From contig CACLIZ010000002.1 of NCBI GenBank assembly GCA_902607115.1, positions 1 to 64,000 on the forward strand: 64,000 nucleotides of DNA. The letters run 5' to 3'. A program made the position numbers and the translations under genes. Source of the stretch: an uncultured Pelagibacteraceae bacterium. GTDB lineage: Bacteria > Pseudomonadota > Alphaproteobacteria > Pelagibacterales > Pelagibacteraceae. Positions 48,462 to 62,359 of the stretch are shown piece after piece (position 1 is the stretch's first letter; each line of letters begins with the position of its first letter). The notes below the pieces were generated by a model that was given only the letters and a program-made list of their open reading frames with translations, had not been told where the DNA came from and did not search any database.

Positions 48462-49892
48462 TTATTTCCATCCTGTGATTGTTTTTGTTTCTAAATATTC
48501 TTCCATTCCCCAAACACCACCTTCACGACCATTTCCAGATTGTCTATATCCTCCAAAAGGAGTTCCAGCATCAGCGCCTTGACCGTTAATATATACACAT
48601 CCAGATCTCAACTTTTTAGCAACTCTTTTTGCTTTTTCTTTATCTTCAGTTTGTAAATAATTTCCAAGACCGTATTCAGTCTCATTTGTAATTGAAATTG
48701 CCTCTTCTTCGTTTTCAAATGGAATTATTGAAAGGACAGGTCCAAAAATTTCCTTTTTAGCAATTTGCATACTATTCGTAACATCTGTAAATATTGTTGG
48801 TTTAATAAAATAACCTTTATCTAATCCACTTGGTAGCTCTGGACCACCTGCCGCAAGTGTAGCTCCTTCTTTTATACCATCTTTAATTAAATTGATTATT
48901 TTATCATACTGAACTTTTGAAACTACTGGTCCTATGTGATCTCCTTTTTTTGATGCAATGTTTACTTTAATTTTATTTGCCTCATCTACAGCCTCATTAA
49001 CTGCTCTTTGATATATTGATTTCTCTACAAGCATTCTTGTTGGAGCGTCACATGATTGACCTGAGTTACTCATTACATTTCTAATTCCATCCCTTATTGC
49101 ATCAGGATAAGAGTCAGCAAAAACAATATTTCCTCCTTTACCTCCTAATTCTAAACAAACTCTTTTAATTGTATCAGCAGCATTTTTTGTAATTAACTTT
49201 CCTGCTCTTGTTGATCCGGTAAAAGAAACCATATCAATACCAGGATGACCAGAAATTTGTGTTCCAACTCCAGCCCCATCTCCATTTACTAAATTAAAAA
49301 CTCCAGCTGGAAAACCAACTTCATCTATCATTTCGGCAAATAACATTGCAGAGATAGGTGCTATTTCAGATGGTTTGAGTATCATTGTACAGCCAGTTGC
49401 GAAAGCAGGAATTACTTTTAATGCTATTTGATTGATTGGCCAATTCCATGGTGTAATTAATCCACATACTCCTATTGGTTCACGAGCTATATGATTATTA
49501 GATTTTGAGTTAAAATTTTCTTCAAATTTAAATTCTTTTAATCTTAATATAAAATCTTCTAAATGGGCCTGCCCATACGCAGCATGTGTTGATGTTGCAA
49601 AATCAATAGGAGACCCCATCTCCATTGACATCGCTTCAGCAATTTCATTAAATCTTTTTTTATAAATTTTTAAAAGTTTTTCTAAAAGATTTATCCTTTC
49701 TTCTTTTGAGGCATCTTTCCAATCAATAAAAGCACTTTTTGCTGCATTCACCGCAGCATCGGTATCTTCTTTAGATCCAAGCGAAATTACAGCAAAAGAA
49801 TTTTCATTTGATGGATTTATAACTTCAAGATCATTTGGTTTTGATGGAAAACACCATTTACCATTTATATAAAATTTTCTTTTATCCAACAT
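48462..49892 (-). CDS. Aldehyde dehydrogenase family protein
   Basis: TPWNWPINQIALKVIPAFATGCTMILKPSEIAP, FTGSTRAGK, LELGGKGGNIVFAD, NSGQSCDAPTR, KEIFGPVLSI. Confidence 0.95.
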   Translation of the reverse strand: MLDKRKFYINGKWCFPSKPNDLEVINPSNENSFAVISLGSKEDTDAAVNAAKSAFIDWKDASKEERINLLEKLLKIYKKRFNEIAEAMSMEMGSPIDFATSTHAAYGQAHLEDFILRLKEFKFEENFNSKSNNHIAREPIGVCGLITPWNWPINQIALKVIPAFATGCTMILKPSEIAPISAMLFAEMIDEVGFPAGVFNLVNGDGAGVGTQISGHPGIDMVSFTGSTRAGKLITKNAADTIKRVCLELGGKGGNIVFADSYPDAIRDGIRNVMSNSGQSCDAPTRMLVEKSIYQRAVNEAVDEANKIKVNIASKKGDHIGPVVSKVQYDKIINLIKDGIKEGATLAAGGPELPSGLDKGYFIKPTIFTDVTNSMQIAKKEIFGPVLSIIPFENEEEAISITNETEYGLGNYLQTEDKEKAKRVAKKLRSGCVYINGQGADAGTPFGGYRQSGNGREGGVWGMEEYLETKTITGWK

Positions 49893-50834
49893 TTATACTT
49901 CACGTCCTTTTTCTTCAGGTTCATCGTCTACCAGCTCATCTGGAAAACCTTTTTCTCTAAAATTTATACCATATTTATCTTCTAATCTTTTAACAACCAT
50001 AGATGACCATGCTCTTGATCCAAATTTTTCTTTAGCATCCTTAAATATATCTAAAACAAAAGGAGCGATTTCCAAATTTATATCAAGATCTTTTGATAGT
50101 TTATTAAATAAAGACATATCTTTTTCAACAAGATCCATGGTAAAATTTATATTATAAGATCCATTTAAAATTACTTGGCTTTCAGTTTCATGAACAAAAG
50201 AATTACCAGATGAAATTTTTATTCCTTCATAGGTTTTTTTTAGATTTAAATTATGTTTTTTTGCAATAGTCCAAGCTTCCCCTAGAGCTGCCAAATGAAC
50301 TGAAGCTAAATAGTTTGTAATTACCTTTAATATTGAAGCAGAACCCAACTTTCCAATATGAAGTATTTTTTTTCCCATGCACGTTAAAACAGGTAGAATT
50401 CTTTCAAATGTATTTCTTTCACCTCCTACAAAAATTGCAATATTTCCAGTAGCAGCTCTATGACAACCTCCACTAACAGGCGCTTCAATTGGAATAGCTC
50501 CTTTTTCTGTGACAAGTTTTCCCAATTTGATTACTTCTTTTTGATCTGTAGTGCTCATTTCAATCCAAATTTTACCCTTAGAAATATTTTTTAATATTCC
50601 GTTTTCACCAATCATGACATCTTCACAAGCCTTTGGAGATGGCAGGCATGTGATTATTACATCTACTTCTTTAGTGAGTTCTCCTACTGAATTTGCAATA
50701 TTTACACCTTTAGATTTAAAATCATCTATAACAGCATTGTCTAAATCATGAACAGTTAAATCAAATTGATTTCTGAATAAACTTTCTGCAAGTTTACCTC
50801 CAACATTTCCAAGACCTATAAAACCTATTTTCAT
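49893..50834 (-). CDS. 3-hydroxyisobutyrate dehydrogenase-like (6PGDH superfamily) protein
   Basis: IGFIGLGNVGGKLAESL, PIEAPVSGGCHRAATGNIAIFVGG, KVITNYLA. Confidence 0.88.
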   Translation of the reverse strand: MKIGFIGLGNVGGKLAESLFRNQFDLTVHDLDNAVIDDFKSKGVNIANSVGELTKEVDVIITCLPSPKACEDVMIGENGILKNISKGKIWIEMSTTDQKEVIKLGKLVTEKGAIPIEAPVSGGCHRAATGNIAIFVGGERNTFERILPVLTCMGKKILHIGKLGSASILKVITNYLASVHLAALGEAWTIAKKHNLNLKKTYEGIKISSGNSFVHETESQVILNGSYNINFTMDLVEKDMSLFNKLSKDLDINLEIAPFVLDIFKDAKEKFGSRAWSSMVVKRLEDKYGINFREKGFPDELVDDEPEEKGREV

Positions 50835-50880
50835 TTTTATATTTATTGATCTCTATAATGATATATGTATTTTAAGTTCA

Positions 50881-51445
50881 TGAGCAAAGCTTTTTTAGTT
50901 TATGGACATTATAATGACAAATCCTTTAATGCTGCTATAAAAAATACTTTTATAGAAACAGCATCAAAAAATGGACATACCGTTGATTGTGTTGATCTTT
51001 ATAAAGAGAATTTTAACCCTGTATTTGCTGGTGAAAAACCAGACGAAACTGTATTAGATTATAGAAAAAGAATTGAAGATTCAGACACAATTGTTTTAGT
51101 AGCTCCAATTTGGAATTTCAGAATGCCTGCAATTCTAGAAGGATGGATTGATAAAGTTTTAGCACCACCTTGGGCATTTACATTTAAAAAACTCTTTGGA
51201 AATTATGGATATCCTGTTGGAAATTTAAAAGGTAAAAGAGCAATTGTTTTTTGTACGTATGGGTCACCACAGTTTGCAATTAGAACTTTCTTTTTAAATA
51301 TGCCCACAAAAAGGTTAAGAAGGGGTGTATTTAATATTTGCGGAATAACAGATGTTGTTTATAAAAGATTTTTTGCGGTACCTTTTGTCTCAGAAAAAAA
51401 AAGAAAAAAATATTTAGAAGATGTTAGAAATACTGCACTGAATTT

Positions 51446-51449
<4 letters not shown>
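50881..51449 (+). CDS. NAD(P)H dehydrogenase (quinone)/flavodoxin-like protein
   Basis: KAFLVYGHYNDKSFNAAIKNTFIETASKNGHTVDCVDLYKENFNPVF; APIWNFRMPAILEGWIDKVLAPPWAF; start at MSKAF preferred. Confidence 0.85.
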
Positions 51450-54421
<2,972 letters not shown>

Positions 54422-54422
<1 letters not shown>

Positions 54423-55171
54423 TGAAAATATTAGTCGCTGTTAAAAGAGTTATTGATTACAACGTCCAAGTAAGAGTTAAAGAAGATGGAACAGGAGTTG
54501 TTACTGATAATGTAAAAATGTCAACCAATCCCCCAGATGATAATGCCATTGAAGAAGCTGTAAAAATTAAAGAAGCTGGTAAAGCCAAAGAAGTTGTTGC
54601 AGTTACAATTGGTGAAGATAAAGCTCAGGAAACTGTAAGAAAAGCATTAGCTGTAGGCGCTGATAAAGGAATTCATGTTAAAGTTGATGGCATAATTGAA
54701 CCATTGGCTGTTTCAAAAATTTTGCAAAAAATTGTAGAAAATGAAAAACCAGACTTAGTTTTCATGGGAAAGCAAGCTATTGATGATGATTGTAATCAAA
54801 CAGGTCAAATGTTAGCTGCGCTGCTAAATTGGCCACAAGCAACATTTGCATCTAAAATAGAAGTCAAAGATAAATCTTTAGAAGTAACAAGAGAGGTTGA
54901 TGAAGGCTTAGAGACTATCGAAACAAATATACCTTCAATAGTTACATGCGATCTAAGGTTAAATGAACCAAGATACGCTTCATTACCAAATATAATGAAA
55001 GCAAAGAAAAAACCTTTAGAACAAATTAATGCTTCAGATTTAGGCATTGATACAAAGCCAAGAATAGAACAAATTAAAGTTGAAGAACCTCCAAAGAGAA
55101 AAGCTGGAATCAAAGTTGCGAGCGTTGCAGAGTTAGTTCAAAAATTAAAAAATGAGGCAAAAGTAATATAA
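54422..55171 (+). CDS. etfB: Electron transfer flavoprotein subunit beta
   Basis: [49 protein letters not shown]. Confidence 0.97.
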
Positions 55172-56124
55172 TGTCGGCACTATTAATAGCGGAACATGAC
55201 AATAAAGAAGTTAAACCATTTACATTTAACGCTATTACTGCAGCATCTCAAATCGATCAAGATTTACATGTTTTAGTAATAGGTCATTCATGTGAATCAG
55301 TTGCAAAATCTATTTCTGAAGTTCCAAATGTAAAAAAAGTAATTCATGTTGATGATGCAACTTACGAAAATTATTTACCTGAAAATTTTACTTCAGTTGT
55401 AATAAAAAACTCTGAAAACTATTCTCATATTGTTTGTTCAGCTAATACATTTGGTAAAAATCTAATGCCAAGAGTCGCGGCATTACTAGACACATCTCAA
55501 GTAAGTGATATTATTAAAGTAATTTCAGCAGATACTTTTCTAAGACCAATTTATGCAGGAAATGCATTTGCAACTGTAAAAAGCACAGATGTAAAAAAAT
55601 GTATAACAATTAGACCTACATCCTTTGATCCAGCTCCAACAAGTGGAGGATCAGCTGAAATTGTAAAAGCTGAAAAAGAAGAAGCATCTACATTTGCAAA
55701 ATTTATAAAAAGAGAAGAAGTCAAATCGGATAGACCAGAACTTGGAACTGCAAGAGTTGTAATATCTGGAGGAAGAGGAATGGGAAGTGGAGATAATTTT
55801 AAATTAATTACTGCGATCGCTGACAAACTTAATGCAGCAATAGGAGCATCTCGAGCTGCAGTTGATGCAGGCTATATTACAAACGATCATCAAGTGGGGC
55901 AAACAGGTAAAGTTGTTGTACCAGATTTATATATTGCTGTAGGAATTTCTGGAGCTATCCAACATTTAGCAGGGATGAAAGAAAGTAAAATAATTGTAGC
56001 TATCAATAAAGATGGCGAAGCACCAATTTTTAGTGTTGCTGATTATGGCTTAGAAGCTGATTTGTTCGAAGCTCTTCCTCAATTTTTGGAAGAATTGAAC
56101 AAATTAAACACTATACAAAAATAA
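55171..56124 (+). CDS. etfA: Electron transfer flavoprotein subunit alpha
   Basis: [63 protein letters not shown]. Confidence 0.97.
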   Translation: MSALLIAEHDNKEVKPFTFNAITAASQIDQDLHVLVIGHSCESVAKSISEVPNVKKVIHVDDATYENYLPENFTSVVIKNSENYSHIVCSANTFGKNLMPRVAALLDTSQVSDIIKVISADTFLRPIYAGNAFATVKSTDVKKCITIRPTSFDPAPTSGGSAEIVKAEKEEASTFAKFIKREEVKSDRPELGTARVVISGGRGMGSGDNFKLITAIADKLNAAIGASRAAVDAGYITNDHQVGQTGKVVVPDLYIAVGISGAIQHLAGMKESKIIVAINKDGEAPIFSVADYGLEADLFEALPQFLEELNKLNTIQK

Positions 56125-56148
56125 CAAATACTGTAAAAAAATAATATT

Positions 56149-57768
56149 ATGTCCAGAGAAGTGATGGAGTACGATGTGGTTATCGTAGGTGGCGGACCAT
56201 CAGGTCTTTCAACTGCTATAAAGCTAAAGCAGTTAAACCCAGATATTAATGTCTGCCTTTTAGAAAAAGCATCTGAAATAGGTGCACATATTTTATCGGG
56301 CAATGTTTTTGAAACGAGAGCCTTAGACGAGTTATTTCCAAATTGGAAAGAGTTAAATGCTCCAATTAAAACTAAAGTTACGAATGAAAAATTTCTTTTT
56401 TTAGGAAAAACAAAATCTTTAAGTTGGCCTACTTGGTTGTTGCCTAAAGTACAACATAACAAAAATAATTACATAATAAGTCTTGCAAATTTGTGCAGAT
56501 GGTTAGCGGAACAAGCTGAAGCTTTAGGCATAGAAATATTTCCAGGTTTTCCTGCGAGTGAAGTTTTATATAACGAAGATGGATCAGTTAAAGGTGTAGC
56601 TACCCAAGATATGGGTCTAGACAAAGAAGGTAATAAAAAAGATAGTTATGAATCTGGAATGGAGCTTCATGCTAAAGTAACAGTTTTTGCTGAAGGATGC
56701 AGAGGTCATTTGGGTAAAACTTTAATTAAAAAATTTGAGTTAGATAAAAATAAATGTCCTCAACAATATGGAATTGGATTTAAAGAAATATGGGAAATTA
56801 AAGAGGAAAAACACCAAGAAGGTTTAGTAATGCATACCGCAGGATGGCCTTTAGATAACAAAACATATGGTGGAAGTTTCTTATATCACGCTGAAAATAA
56901 ACAAGTATTTCTAGGTTATGTTATTGGCTTAGACTATCAAAACCCTTATCTATCACCTTTTGATGAATTTCAAAGATTTAAAACACATCCTTCAATAAAA
57001 TCTATTTTAGAAGGTGGCAAAAGAATTTCTTATGGAGCTAGAGCTCTTATAGAAGGAGGTTTACAAAGTTTGCCCAGAATGTATATGCCTGGCGCTTTAT
57101 TAGTTGGTTGTGATGCTGGAACTTTAAATATGCCAAAGATTAAAGGTTCACATACTGCAATGAAAAGTGGAATAATTGCAGCAGAAGCAATAAATTATCA
57201 TTTCAAAGATAAAGATGACTTATCAATTTATGAAAAACTTTTTAAAGAAAGTTGGGTTTATAAAGAACTTCACGAAGCTAGAAATGTTAAACCAAGTTTT
57301 AGTTGGGGTTTAATATTAGGTATAATTTTTACAGGCATTGATCAAATTTTATTTAGAGGAAAATTACCTTTCACACTAAATCACAAGCACGCAGATCATA
57401 AAACTTTAAAGCCTGCAAAAGAAATGCCTAAAATTGATTATCCTAAACCTGATAATATATTAACTTTTGATAAAACAAGTTCAGTATATCTAACAGGAAC
57501 AAATCATGCCGATAATCAACCAGTACACTTAAAATTAAAAGATAAAAATTTACCAATTAACTATACATTAGAAAAATTTGATGAACCTGCTCAAAGATAT
57601 TGTCCTGTAGGAGTTTATGAAGTTCAAACAGAAAACAATATAAAAAAATTTGTTATAAATTCTCAAAATTGTATTCATTGCAAAACTTGTGATATAAAAG
57701 AACCATCCCAAAATATTACATGGGTTACTCCCGAAGGTGGAGGTGGCCCCAAATATGGAAATATGTAA
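56149..57768 (+). CDS. Electron transfer flavoprotein-ubiquinone oxidoreductase
   Basis: DVVIVGGGPSGLSTAIKL, FAEGCRGHLGKTL, CIHCKTCDIKEPSQNITWVTPEGGGGPKY 4Fe-4S. Confidence 0.97.
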   Translation: MSREVMEYDVVIVGGGPSGLSTAIKLKQLNPDINVCLLEKASEIGAHILSGNVFETRALDELFPNWKELNAPIKTKVTNEKFLFLGKTKSLSWPTWLLPKVQHNKNNYIISLANLCRWLAEQAEALGIEIFPGFPASEVLYNEDGSVKGVATQDMGLDKEGNKKDSYESGMELHAKVTVFAEGCRGHLGKTLIKKFELDKNKCPQQYGIGFKEIWEIKEEKHQEGLVMHTAGWPLDNKTYGGSFLYHAENKQVFLGYVIGLDYQNPYLSPFDEFQRFKTHPSIKSILEGGKRISYGARALIEGGLQSLPRMYMPGALLVGCDAGTLNMPKIKGSHTAMKSGIIAAEAINYHFKDKDDLSIYEKLFKESWVYKELHEARNVKPSFSWGLILGIIFTGIDQILFRGKLPFTLNHKHADHKTLKPAKEMPKIDYPKPDNILTFDKTSSVYLTGTNHADNQPVHLKLKDKNLPINYTLEKFDEPAQRYCPVGVYEVQTENNIKKFVINSQNCIHCKTCDIKEPSQNITWVTPEGGGGPKYGNM

Positions 57769-58143
57769 TTAAGAAAGATCTATTGCAAACTTTTTTAATT
57801 TTTCAATAGGTACAAGTTTAAGAGTATTTTCATGGGTTCTTTTTAAGTAAATCGAACAACCTTTCCCAGCCTCGATTGCTCTAGCAACCCACGCAGCACA
57901 AACACACCAATTATCCCCATCTTTTAATCCCGGGAAGCCAAATTCAGGATGCGGAGTGATCAAGTCATTACCAGCTTGTTTACACCATTCTAAAAATTCA
58001 CTATTAACTTTTACACATACAGTGTGAAGACCATGATCATTCTCATCTGTATTGCAACAGCCATCTCTGAACCATCCCGTTAATGGATCTTTGGAACACT
58101 CTTCAAGATTTTCGCCTAGAACATTTTTTTGATTTTCACTCAT
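57769..58143 (-). CDS. DUF2237-family protein
   Basis: NVLGENLEECSKDPLTGWFRDGCCNTDENDHGLHTVC; FPGLKDGDNWCVCAAWVARA. Confidence 0.85.
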   Translation of the reverse strand: MSENQKNVLGENLEECSKDPLTGWFRDGCCNTDENDHGLHTVCVKVNSEFLEWCKQAGNDLITPHPEFGFPGLKDGDNWCVCAAWVARAIEAGKGCSIYLKRTHENTLKLVPIEKLKKFAIDLS

Positions 58144-58631
58144 TATATTTTTGTAGGATTTGGTTGTCCTTTATATACTTTGTCTGGATCGAATTTTTTT
58201 TCTTTTTCTTCAAATTTCATTTCAACTTTTCTTCCATTTTCAATTTTTCCAAGTGGAATCGATCTATAAAAACAAGATTTATATCCTACATGACAACTAG
58301 CTCCATCTTCTATATCTACACTTAACCAAACAGAATCTTGATCATCATCAATTCTTATTTCTTTAACTTTCTGAATAAATCCACTTGTCTTACCTTTATG
58401 CCAAACTTCTTTTCTAGATCTGCTCCAATAGTGAGCTTCTTTTGTTTCAATGGTAAGCTTTAATGCTTCAACATTCATATATCCATGCATTAAGATTTCT
58501 TTCGTATTAACGCAAGTAGTTATAACAGGAATTAGACCATCGTTATCAAACTTAGGTGATAAAAGGTTTCCCTCTTCTATATCAGCGACATTTTCTCTTT
58601 TTTTAAACATATATATGGAATTATTTAGCAT
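58143..58631 (-). CDS. hisI: Phosphoribosyl-AMP cyclohydrolase
   Basis: MHGYMNVEALKLTIETKEAHYWSRSRKEVWHKGKTSGFIQKVKEIRIDDDQDSVWLSV. Confidence 0.93.
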   Translation of the reverse strand: MLNNSIYMFKKRENVADIEEGNLLSPKFDNDGLIPVITTCVNTKEILMHGYMNVEALKLTIETKEAHYWSRSRKEVWHKGKTSGFIQKVKEIRIDDDQDSVWLSVDIEDGASCHVGYKSCFYRSIPLGKIENGRKVEMKFEEKEKKFDPDKVYKGQPNPTKI

Positions 58632-58687
58632 ATTAGTGAATATATTAAATATTTTAAAAACAAGGATTTATATATATAACGCTCAAT

Positions 58688-59293
58688 ATGAAATTAGTAA
58701 AAAATGAAAATGAGAAAAATTTAGAGAATAAAGTCTCCCAAGAAGAAGCTGAACAGGCTTTTGTTAAAATTATTCAGTATATAGGCGAAGACCCAAATAG
58801 AGAGGGCCTACAATCCACACCAAAAAGACTGGTTAAAGCGTTTAAAGAATATTTTAAAGGATATACCGAAGATCCAAAAAAAATTTTAGAAAAAACATTT
58901 GGAGATGTAGAAGGTTATGATGATATGGTGATTCAAAAAAACATCTCTGTTCAAAGCCACTGTGAACATCATATGGCGCCAATCATTGGATTTGCTCACG
59001 TTGCTTATATACCCAAAGAAAGAGTTGTAGGATTGAGCAAGCTAGCAAGAGTAGTGGAAGTTTTTTCAAAAAGATTACAAACTCAAGAAAGATTAACAAT
59101 GCAAATTGCCAAAACATTAATGAGCGCATTAGACGCAAAAGGTGTAGCAGTTTCCATAGATGCAACCCACCAGTGTATGACTATGAGAGGTATTAAAAAA
59201 GAACAAGCATCCACAGTCACCAATTATTATTTAGGTAAATTTAAAGAGGATTTAAGTTTCCAAAACAGATATTTAAGATTTATTAGTAAGTAA
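58688..59293 (+). CDS. folE: GTP cyclohydrolase I
   Basis: EDPNREGLQSTPKRLVKAF, SHCEHHMAPIIGFAHVAYIPKERVVGLSKLARVVE, THQCMTMRG. Confidence 0.97.
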   Translation: MKLVKNENEKNLENKVSQEEAEQAFVKIIQYIGEDPNREGLQSTPKRLVKAFKEYFKGYTEDPKKILEKTFGDVEGYDDMVIQKNISVQSHCEHHMAPIIGFAHVAYIPKERVVGLSKLARVVEVFSKRLQTQERLTMQIAKTLMSALDAKGVAVSIDATHQCMTMRGIKKEQASTVTNYYLGKFKEDLSFQNRYLRFISK

Positions 59294-59313
59294 ATCTTAG
59301 TTATATTTTAGTC

Positions 59314-60315
59314 ATGTCTGATAAATTTAAAGCGATCGTGATTGATCATAAATCTGAAAAGTTCTCAAGAGAAATTAAAGAATTAGATTCTAGCTTTTTA
59401 GATCAAGGAGATATTCTTGTAAAAGTAGATTATTCAGACTTAAATTACAAAGATGCTTTAATTTTAAATGATGGAGGAAAATTAGTTAGAGACTTCCCAA
59501 GAATACCAGGGATTGATTTTTCAGGAAAAGTTTTAGAGAGCAACACAGATGAATTTAAAAAAGATGATGAGGTAATTGTAACTGGTTGTAGAGTAGGTGA
59601 AATGTATCACGGTGGATACTCTCAGTTAGCAAAAGTAAAAAAAGAATTTTTAGTTAAAAAGCCAAAAAGTTTATCAACAAAAGAATCTATGATAATTGGC
59701 ACGGCAGGTTTTACAGCTTTACTTTGTGCATTTGCCGTTAATGCAAGAGAAGAAATTTTATTAGGTGAAAAAGTAAACGATGTATTGGTAACTGGAGCAA
59801 CAGGTGGCGTGGGTACTATTGCTGTGATGGCATTATCTAAACTAGGTTACAATGTTACAGCTGTTACTGGTAAAGTTGAAAATGCCGAATTATTAAAAAA
59901 ACTTGGTGCAAAAAACATAGTTAATAGGTCTGAATTTGAAGGTGAAACAAAATTACTTGGAAAAGCAATATGGGATGGAGTGGTCGATACAGTAGGTGGA
60001 AACATTTTAGCTCAGGCTATATCACAGACAAAACATTCAGGAATAGTTGCCGCTTGTGGAAATGCCGGTGGGATTAAATTGAACACTAACGTTATGCCTT
60101 TTATTTTAAGAGGTGTTAAACTTTGGGGAATTGACTCAATACAAGTTAGCATGAAGAGAAGAGAGTTTATATGGTCTCAAGTTGAAAGATTAGTAGACTT
60201 TAAAGTTCTGGAAGAAATTGTTCAAGTTGTTAATATGGAAGAGTTAATGAACATCTTTCCAAAAATGCTTAAAGGACAAACCTCTGGAAGAACTGTAGTT
60301 GATGTAAATAAGTAA
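59314..60315 (+). CDS. acuI: AcuI/YhdH-family acrylyl-CoA reductase-like oxidoreductase
   Basis: DYSDLNYKDALILNDGGKLVRDFPRIPGIDFSG, GTAGFTALLC, VTGATGGVGTIAVMALSKLGYNVTAVTGK. Confidence 0.85.
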   Translation: MSDKFKAIVIDHKSEKFSREIKELDSSFLDQGDILVKVDYSDLNYKDALILNDGGKLVRDFPRIPGIDFSGKVLESNTDEFKKDDEVIVTGCRVGEMYHGGYSQLAKVKKEFLVKKPKSLSTKESMIIGTAGFTALLCAFAVNAREEILLGEKVNDVLVTGATGGVGTIAVMALSKLGYNVTAVTGKVENAELLKKLGAKNIVNRSEFEGETKLLGKAIWDGVVDTVGGNILAQAISQTKHSGIVAACGNAGGIKLNTNVMPFILRGVKLWGIDSIQVSMKRREFIWSQVERLVDFKVLEEIVQVVNMEELMNIFPKMLKGQTSGRTVVDVNK

Positions 60316-60316
60316 C

Positions 60317-61207
60317 ATGGATTGGGATAAATTAAAAATATTTCATGCTGTCGCAGAGGCAGGAAGTTTTACGAGCGCAACAATTAATTTAAATTTAAGT
60401 CAATCGGCAATTAGTAGGCAAATTCAATCTTTAGAAGATGATTTAAAAGTAAAATTATTTGAGAGGCATGCAAGAGGTCTTACTTTAACTGAAAATGGAG
60501 AATATGTGTTTAAAACCGCACATGAAGTTATTTCAAAATTAAAAGAAGTAGAGACAACACTAGGAGATAAAAAAAACAAACCATCAGGGAAACTAACCGT
60601 TACCACGGTAGTAAGTTTTGGCACTACTTGGTTAACTCCAAGAATTCAAGAGTTTATGCAGCTTAATCCCGAGATAGAAGTTGAGCTAATTTTTGATGAT
60701 AAAGAACTAGATTTAAGCACAAGACAAGCTGATATTGGAATTTTTATGAGAAGACCTAAACAACTTAATTATATTCAAAAAAAACTTATTGATATTAACT
60801 ACCATATTTATGGTTCTCCAAAATATCTTGAAAAGCACGGATATCCAAAAACCGCAAATGATCTAAATAAACATAAGTTTATTTCATTTGGTAGAGGGGC
60901 ACCATCGCCGGTCTATGATCCTGACTGGGTTTTAAAATTAGGTATGAAAGACAACAAAAAGAGAAAACCAGTTATGAAAGTTAATAGTGTTTATGGATTA
61001 CTTTTAGCAGTTCAAAGTGGAGTTGGTTTAGCAGCAATTCCTGATTATCTAACTGTTAAACAACCCAATATTGTTAAAGTTTTACCTAATGTTGAAGGTC
61101 CAATAACGGAAGCTCATTTCGTTTATCCTCAATCCTTAAAAAATGTAGCAAGAGTCCAAACTTTTAGGAATTTTCTTTATAGTAAAATTTCAGAGTGGGA
61201 ATTTTAG
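60317..61207 (+). CDS. LysR-family transcriptional regulator
   Basis: MDWDKLKIFHAVAEAGSFTSATINLNLSQSAISRQIQSLEDDLKVKLFERHARGLTLTENG. Confidence 0.97.
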   Translation: MDWDKLKIFHAVAEAGSFTSATINLNLSQSAISRQIQSLEDDLKVKLFERHARGLTLTENGEYVFKTAHEVISKLKEVETTLGDKKNKPSGKLTVTTVVSFGTTWLTPRIQEFMQLNPEIEVELIFDDKELDLSTRQADIGIFMRRPKQLNYIQKKLIDINYHIYGSPKYLEKHGYPKTANDLNKHKFISFGRGAPSPVYDPDWVLKLGMKDNKKRKPVMKVNSVYGLLLAVQSGVGLAAIPDYLTVKQPNIVKVLPNVEGPITEAHFVYPQSLKNVARVQTFRNFLYSKISEWEF

Positions 61208-61240
61208 AAAAATAAGCCAAAATGTCGCAGCGTCTTATTT

Positions 61241-61259
61241 GATATTGATAATCATTATC
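61241..61259 (+). promoter_or_regulatory. Fur-box-like operator
   Basis: GATATTGATAATCATTATC matches 18/19 of classical GATAATGATAATCATTATC; 51 nt upstream of the iron SBP start. Confidence 0.8.
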
Positions 61260-61309
61260 ATCGCGAATAGTTATCATTTACTTTAAATTAATACTAGAAA
61301 AAGGAAATA

Positions 61310-62338
61310 ATGAAAAAAATATCAATTATAGGATTAATTCTTTCAATATTAATATCCACTTTTGCAATCGCAAACGAGGTAAATATTTTTAATGCAAGAC
61401 ATTATAAAGCTGATGCTGAACTTTATGGAAAGTTTACAGCAGCGACAGGAATTAAGGTAAATTTAATTAACGGCAAATCAGGAGCTTTAGAAAAAAGAAT
61501 GATAGAAGAAGGCGCTGATTCTGCGGCAGACCTTTACATCACAGCTGACGCTGGAAGATGTGGTGCTTTTCAAGCAAAAGGTATGACGCAAAGCGGATTA
61601 ACTTCACCGATAATTACATCATCTGTTCCAAAAAACTTTAGAACAAAACATTGGGTTGGGGTAGCAAAGAGAGCAAGAATAATTTACTACTCACCAGAAA
61701 GAGTTACTGGTGCCGAATTATCTGGAATGACTTATGAAGGTCTAGCAGATCCAAAATGGAAAGGTAGATTAGTAATTAGAAAATCAAGCAACATTTACAA
61801 TAAATCTCTTGTAGCTTCATTAATTGCAAATAATGGAAAAAAAGCCACTGCAGAATGGGCAAAAGGAGTTGTTGCAAACATGGCTAGAGATTCTGAAGGA
61901 AACGACAGAGCTCAAATTATGGCAGTAGCTGCTGGAGAAGCTGATATTGCTGTAGCTAACACTTATTATTTAGCTCTTATGCTATCTGGTAAAAAAGGTG
62001 CAGAACAAGAAGAGGCAGCTAAAAAAGTTAAAGCATTTTTCCCAAATCAAGATGGTAGAGGAACACACATGAATATTAGTTGTGCAGCTCTAGTTAAAGG
62101 TGCTCCAAATAAAGCAAATGCTATTGCTCTTGTTGACTATTTATTATCACCTGAGGCTCAAGAACATTTTACTAATAATACTTTTGAGTTTCCAATGATT
62201 GCTGGCGTTTCACCGAGTCCATTAGTAGTAAACAATTTGGGATTAGATTTTAAACAAGATCTAAAAACAAAAGTTTCTACTTATGGAAAAAATCAGGCTG
62301 CTGCATTAGAAGTAATGACAGCTGCTGGCTGGAAGTAA
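61310..62338 (+). CDS. Iron(III) ABC transporter substrate-binding protein
   Basis: Signal peptide; EVNIFNARHYKADAELYGKFTAATGIKVNLINGKSGALEKRM; YYSPERV; FPNQDGRGTHMNISCAALVKGAPNK. Confidence 0.92.
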   Translation: MKKISIIGLILSILISTFAIANEVNIFNARHYKADAELYGKFTAATGIKVNLINGKSGALEKRMIEEGADSAADLYITADAGRCGAFQAKGMTQSGLTSPIITSSVPKNFRTKHWVGVAKRARIIYYSPERVTGAELSGMTYEGLADPKWKGRLVIRKSSNIYNKSLVASLIANNGKKATAEWAKGVVANMARDSEGNDRAQIMAVAAGEADIAVANTYYLALMLSGKKGAEQEEAAKKVKAFFPNQDGRGTHMNISCAALVKGAPNKANAIALVDYLLSPEAQEHFTNNTFEFPMIAGVSPSPLVVNNLGLDFKQDLKTKVSTYGKNQAAALEVMTAAGWK

Positions 62339-62359
62339 GTGAAAATAATAAAAAAATTT

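Noticed and set aside
54805-56462. Minus-strand ORFs 54805..55113, 55551..55826 and 56079..56462
   Set aside because: Antisense to etfB, etfA and ETF:QO; no independent coding evidence
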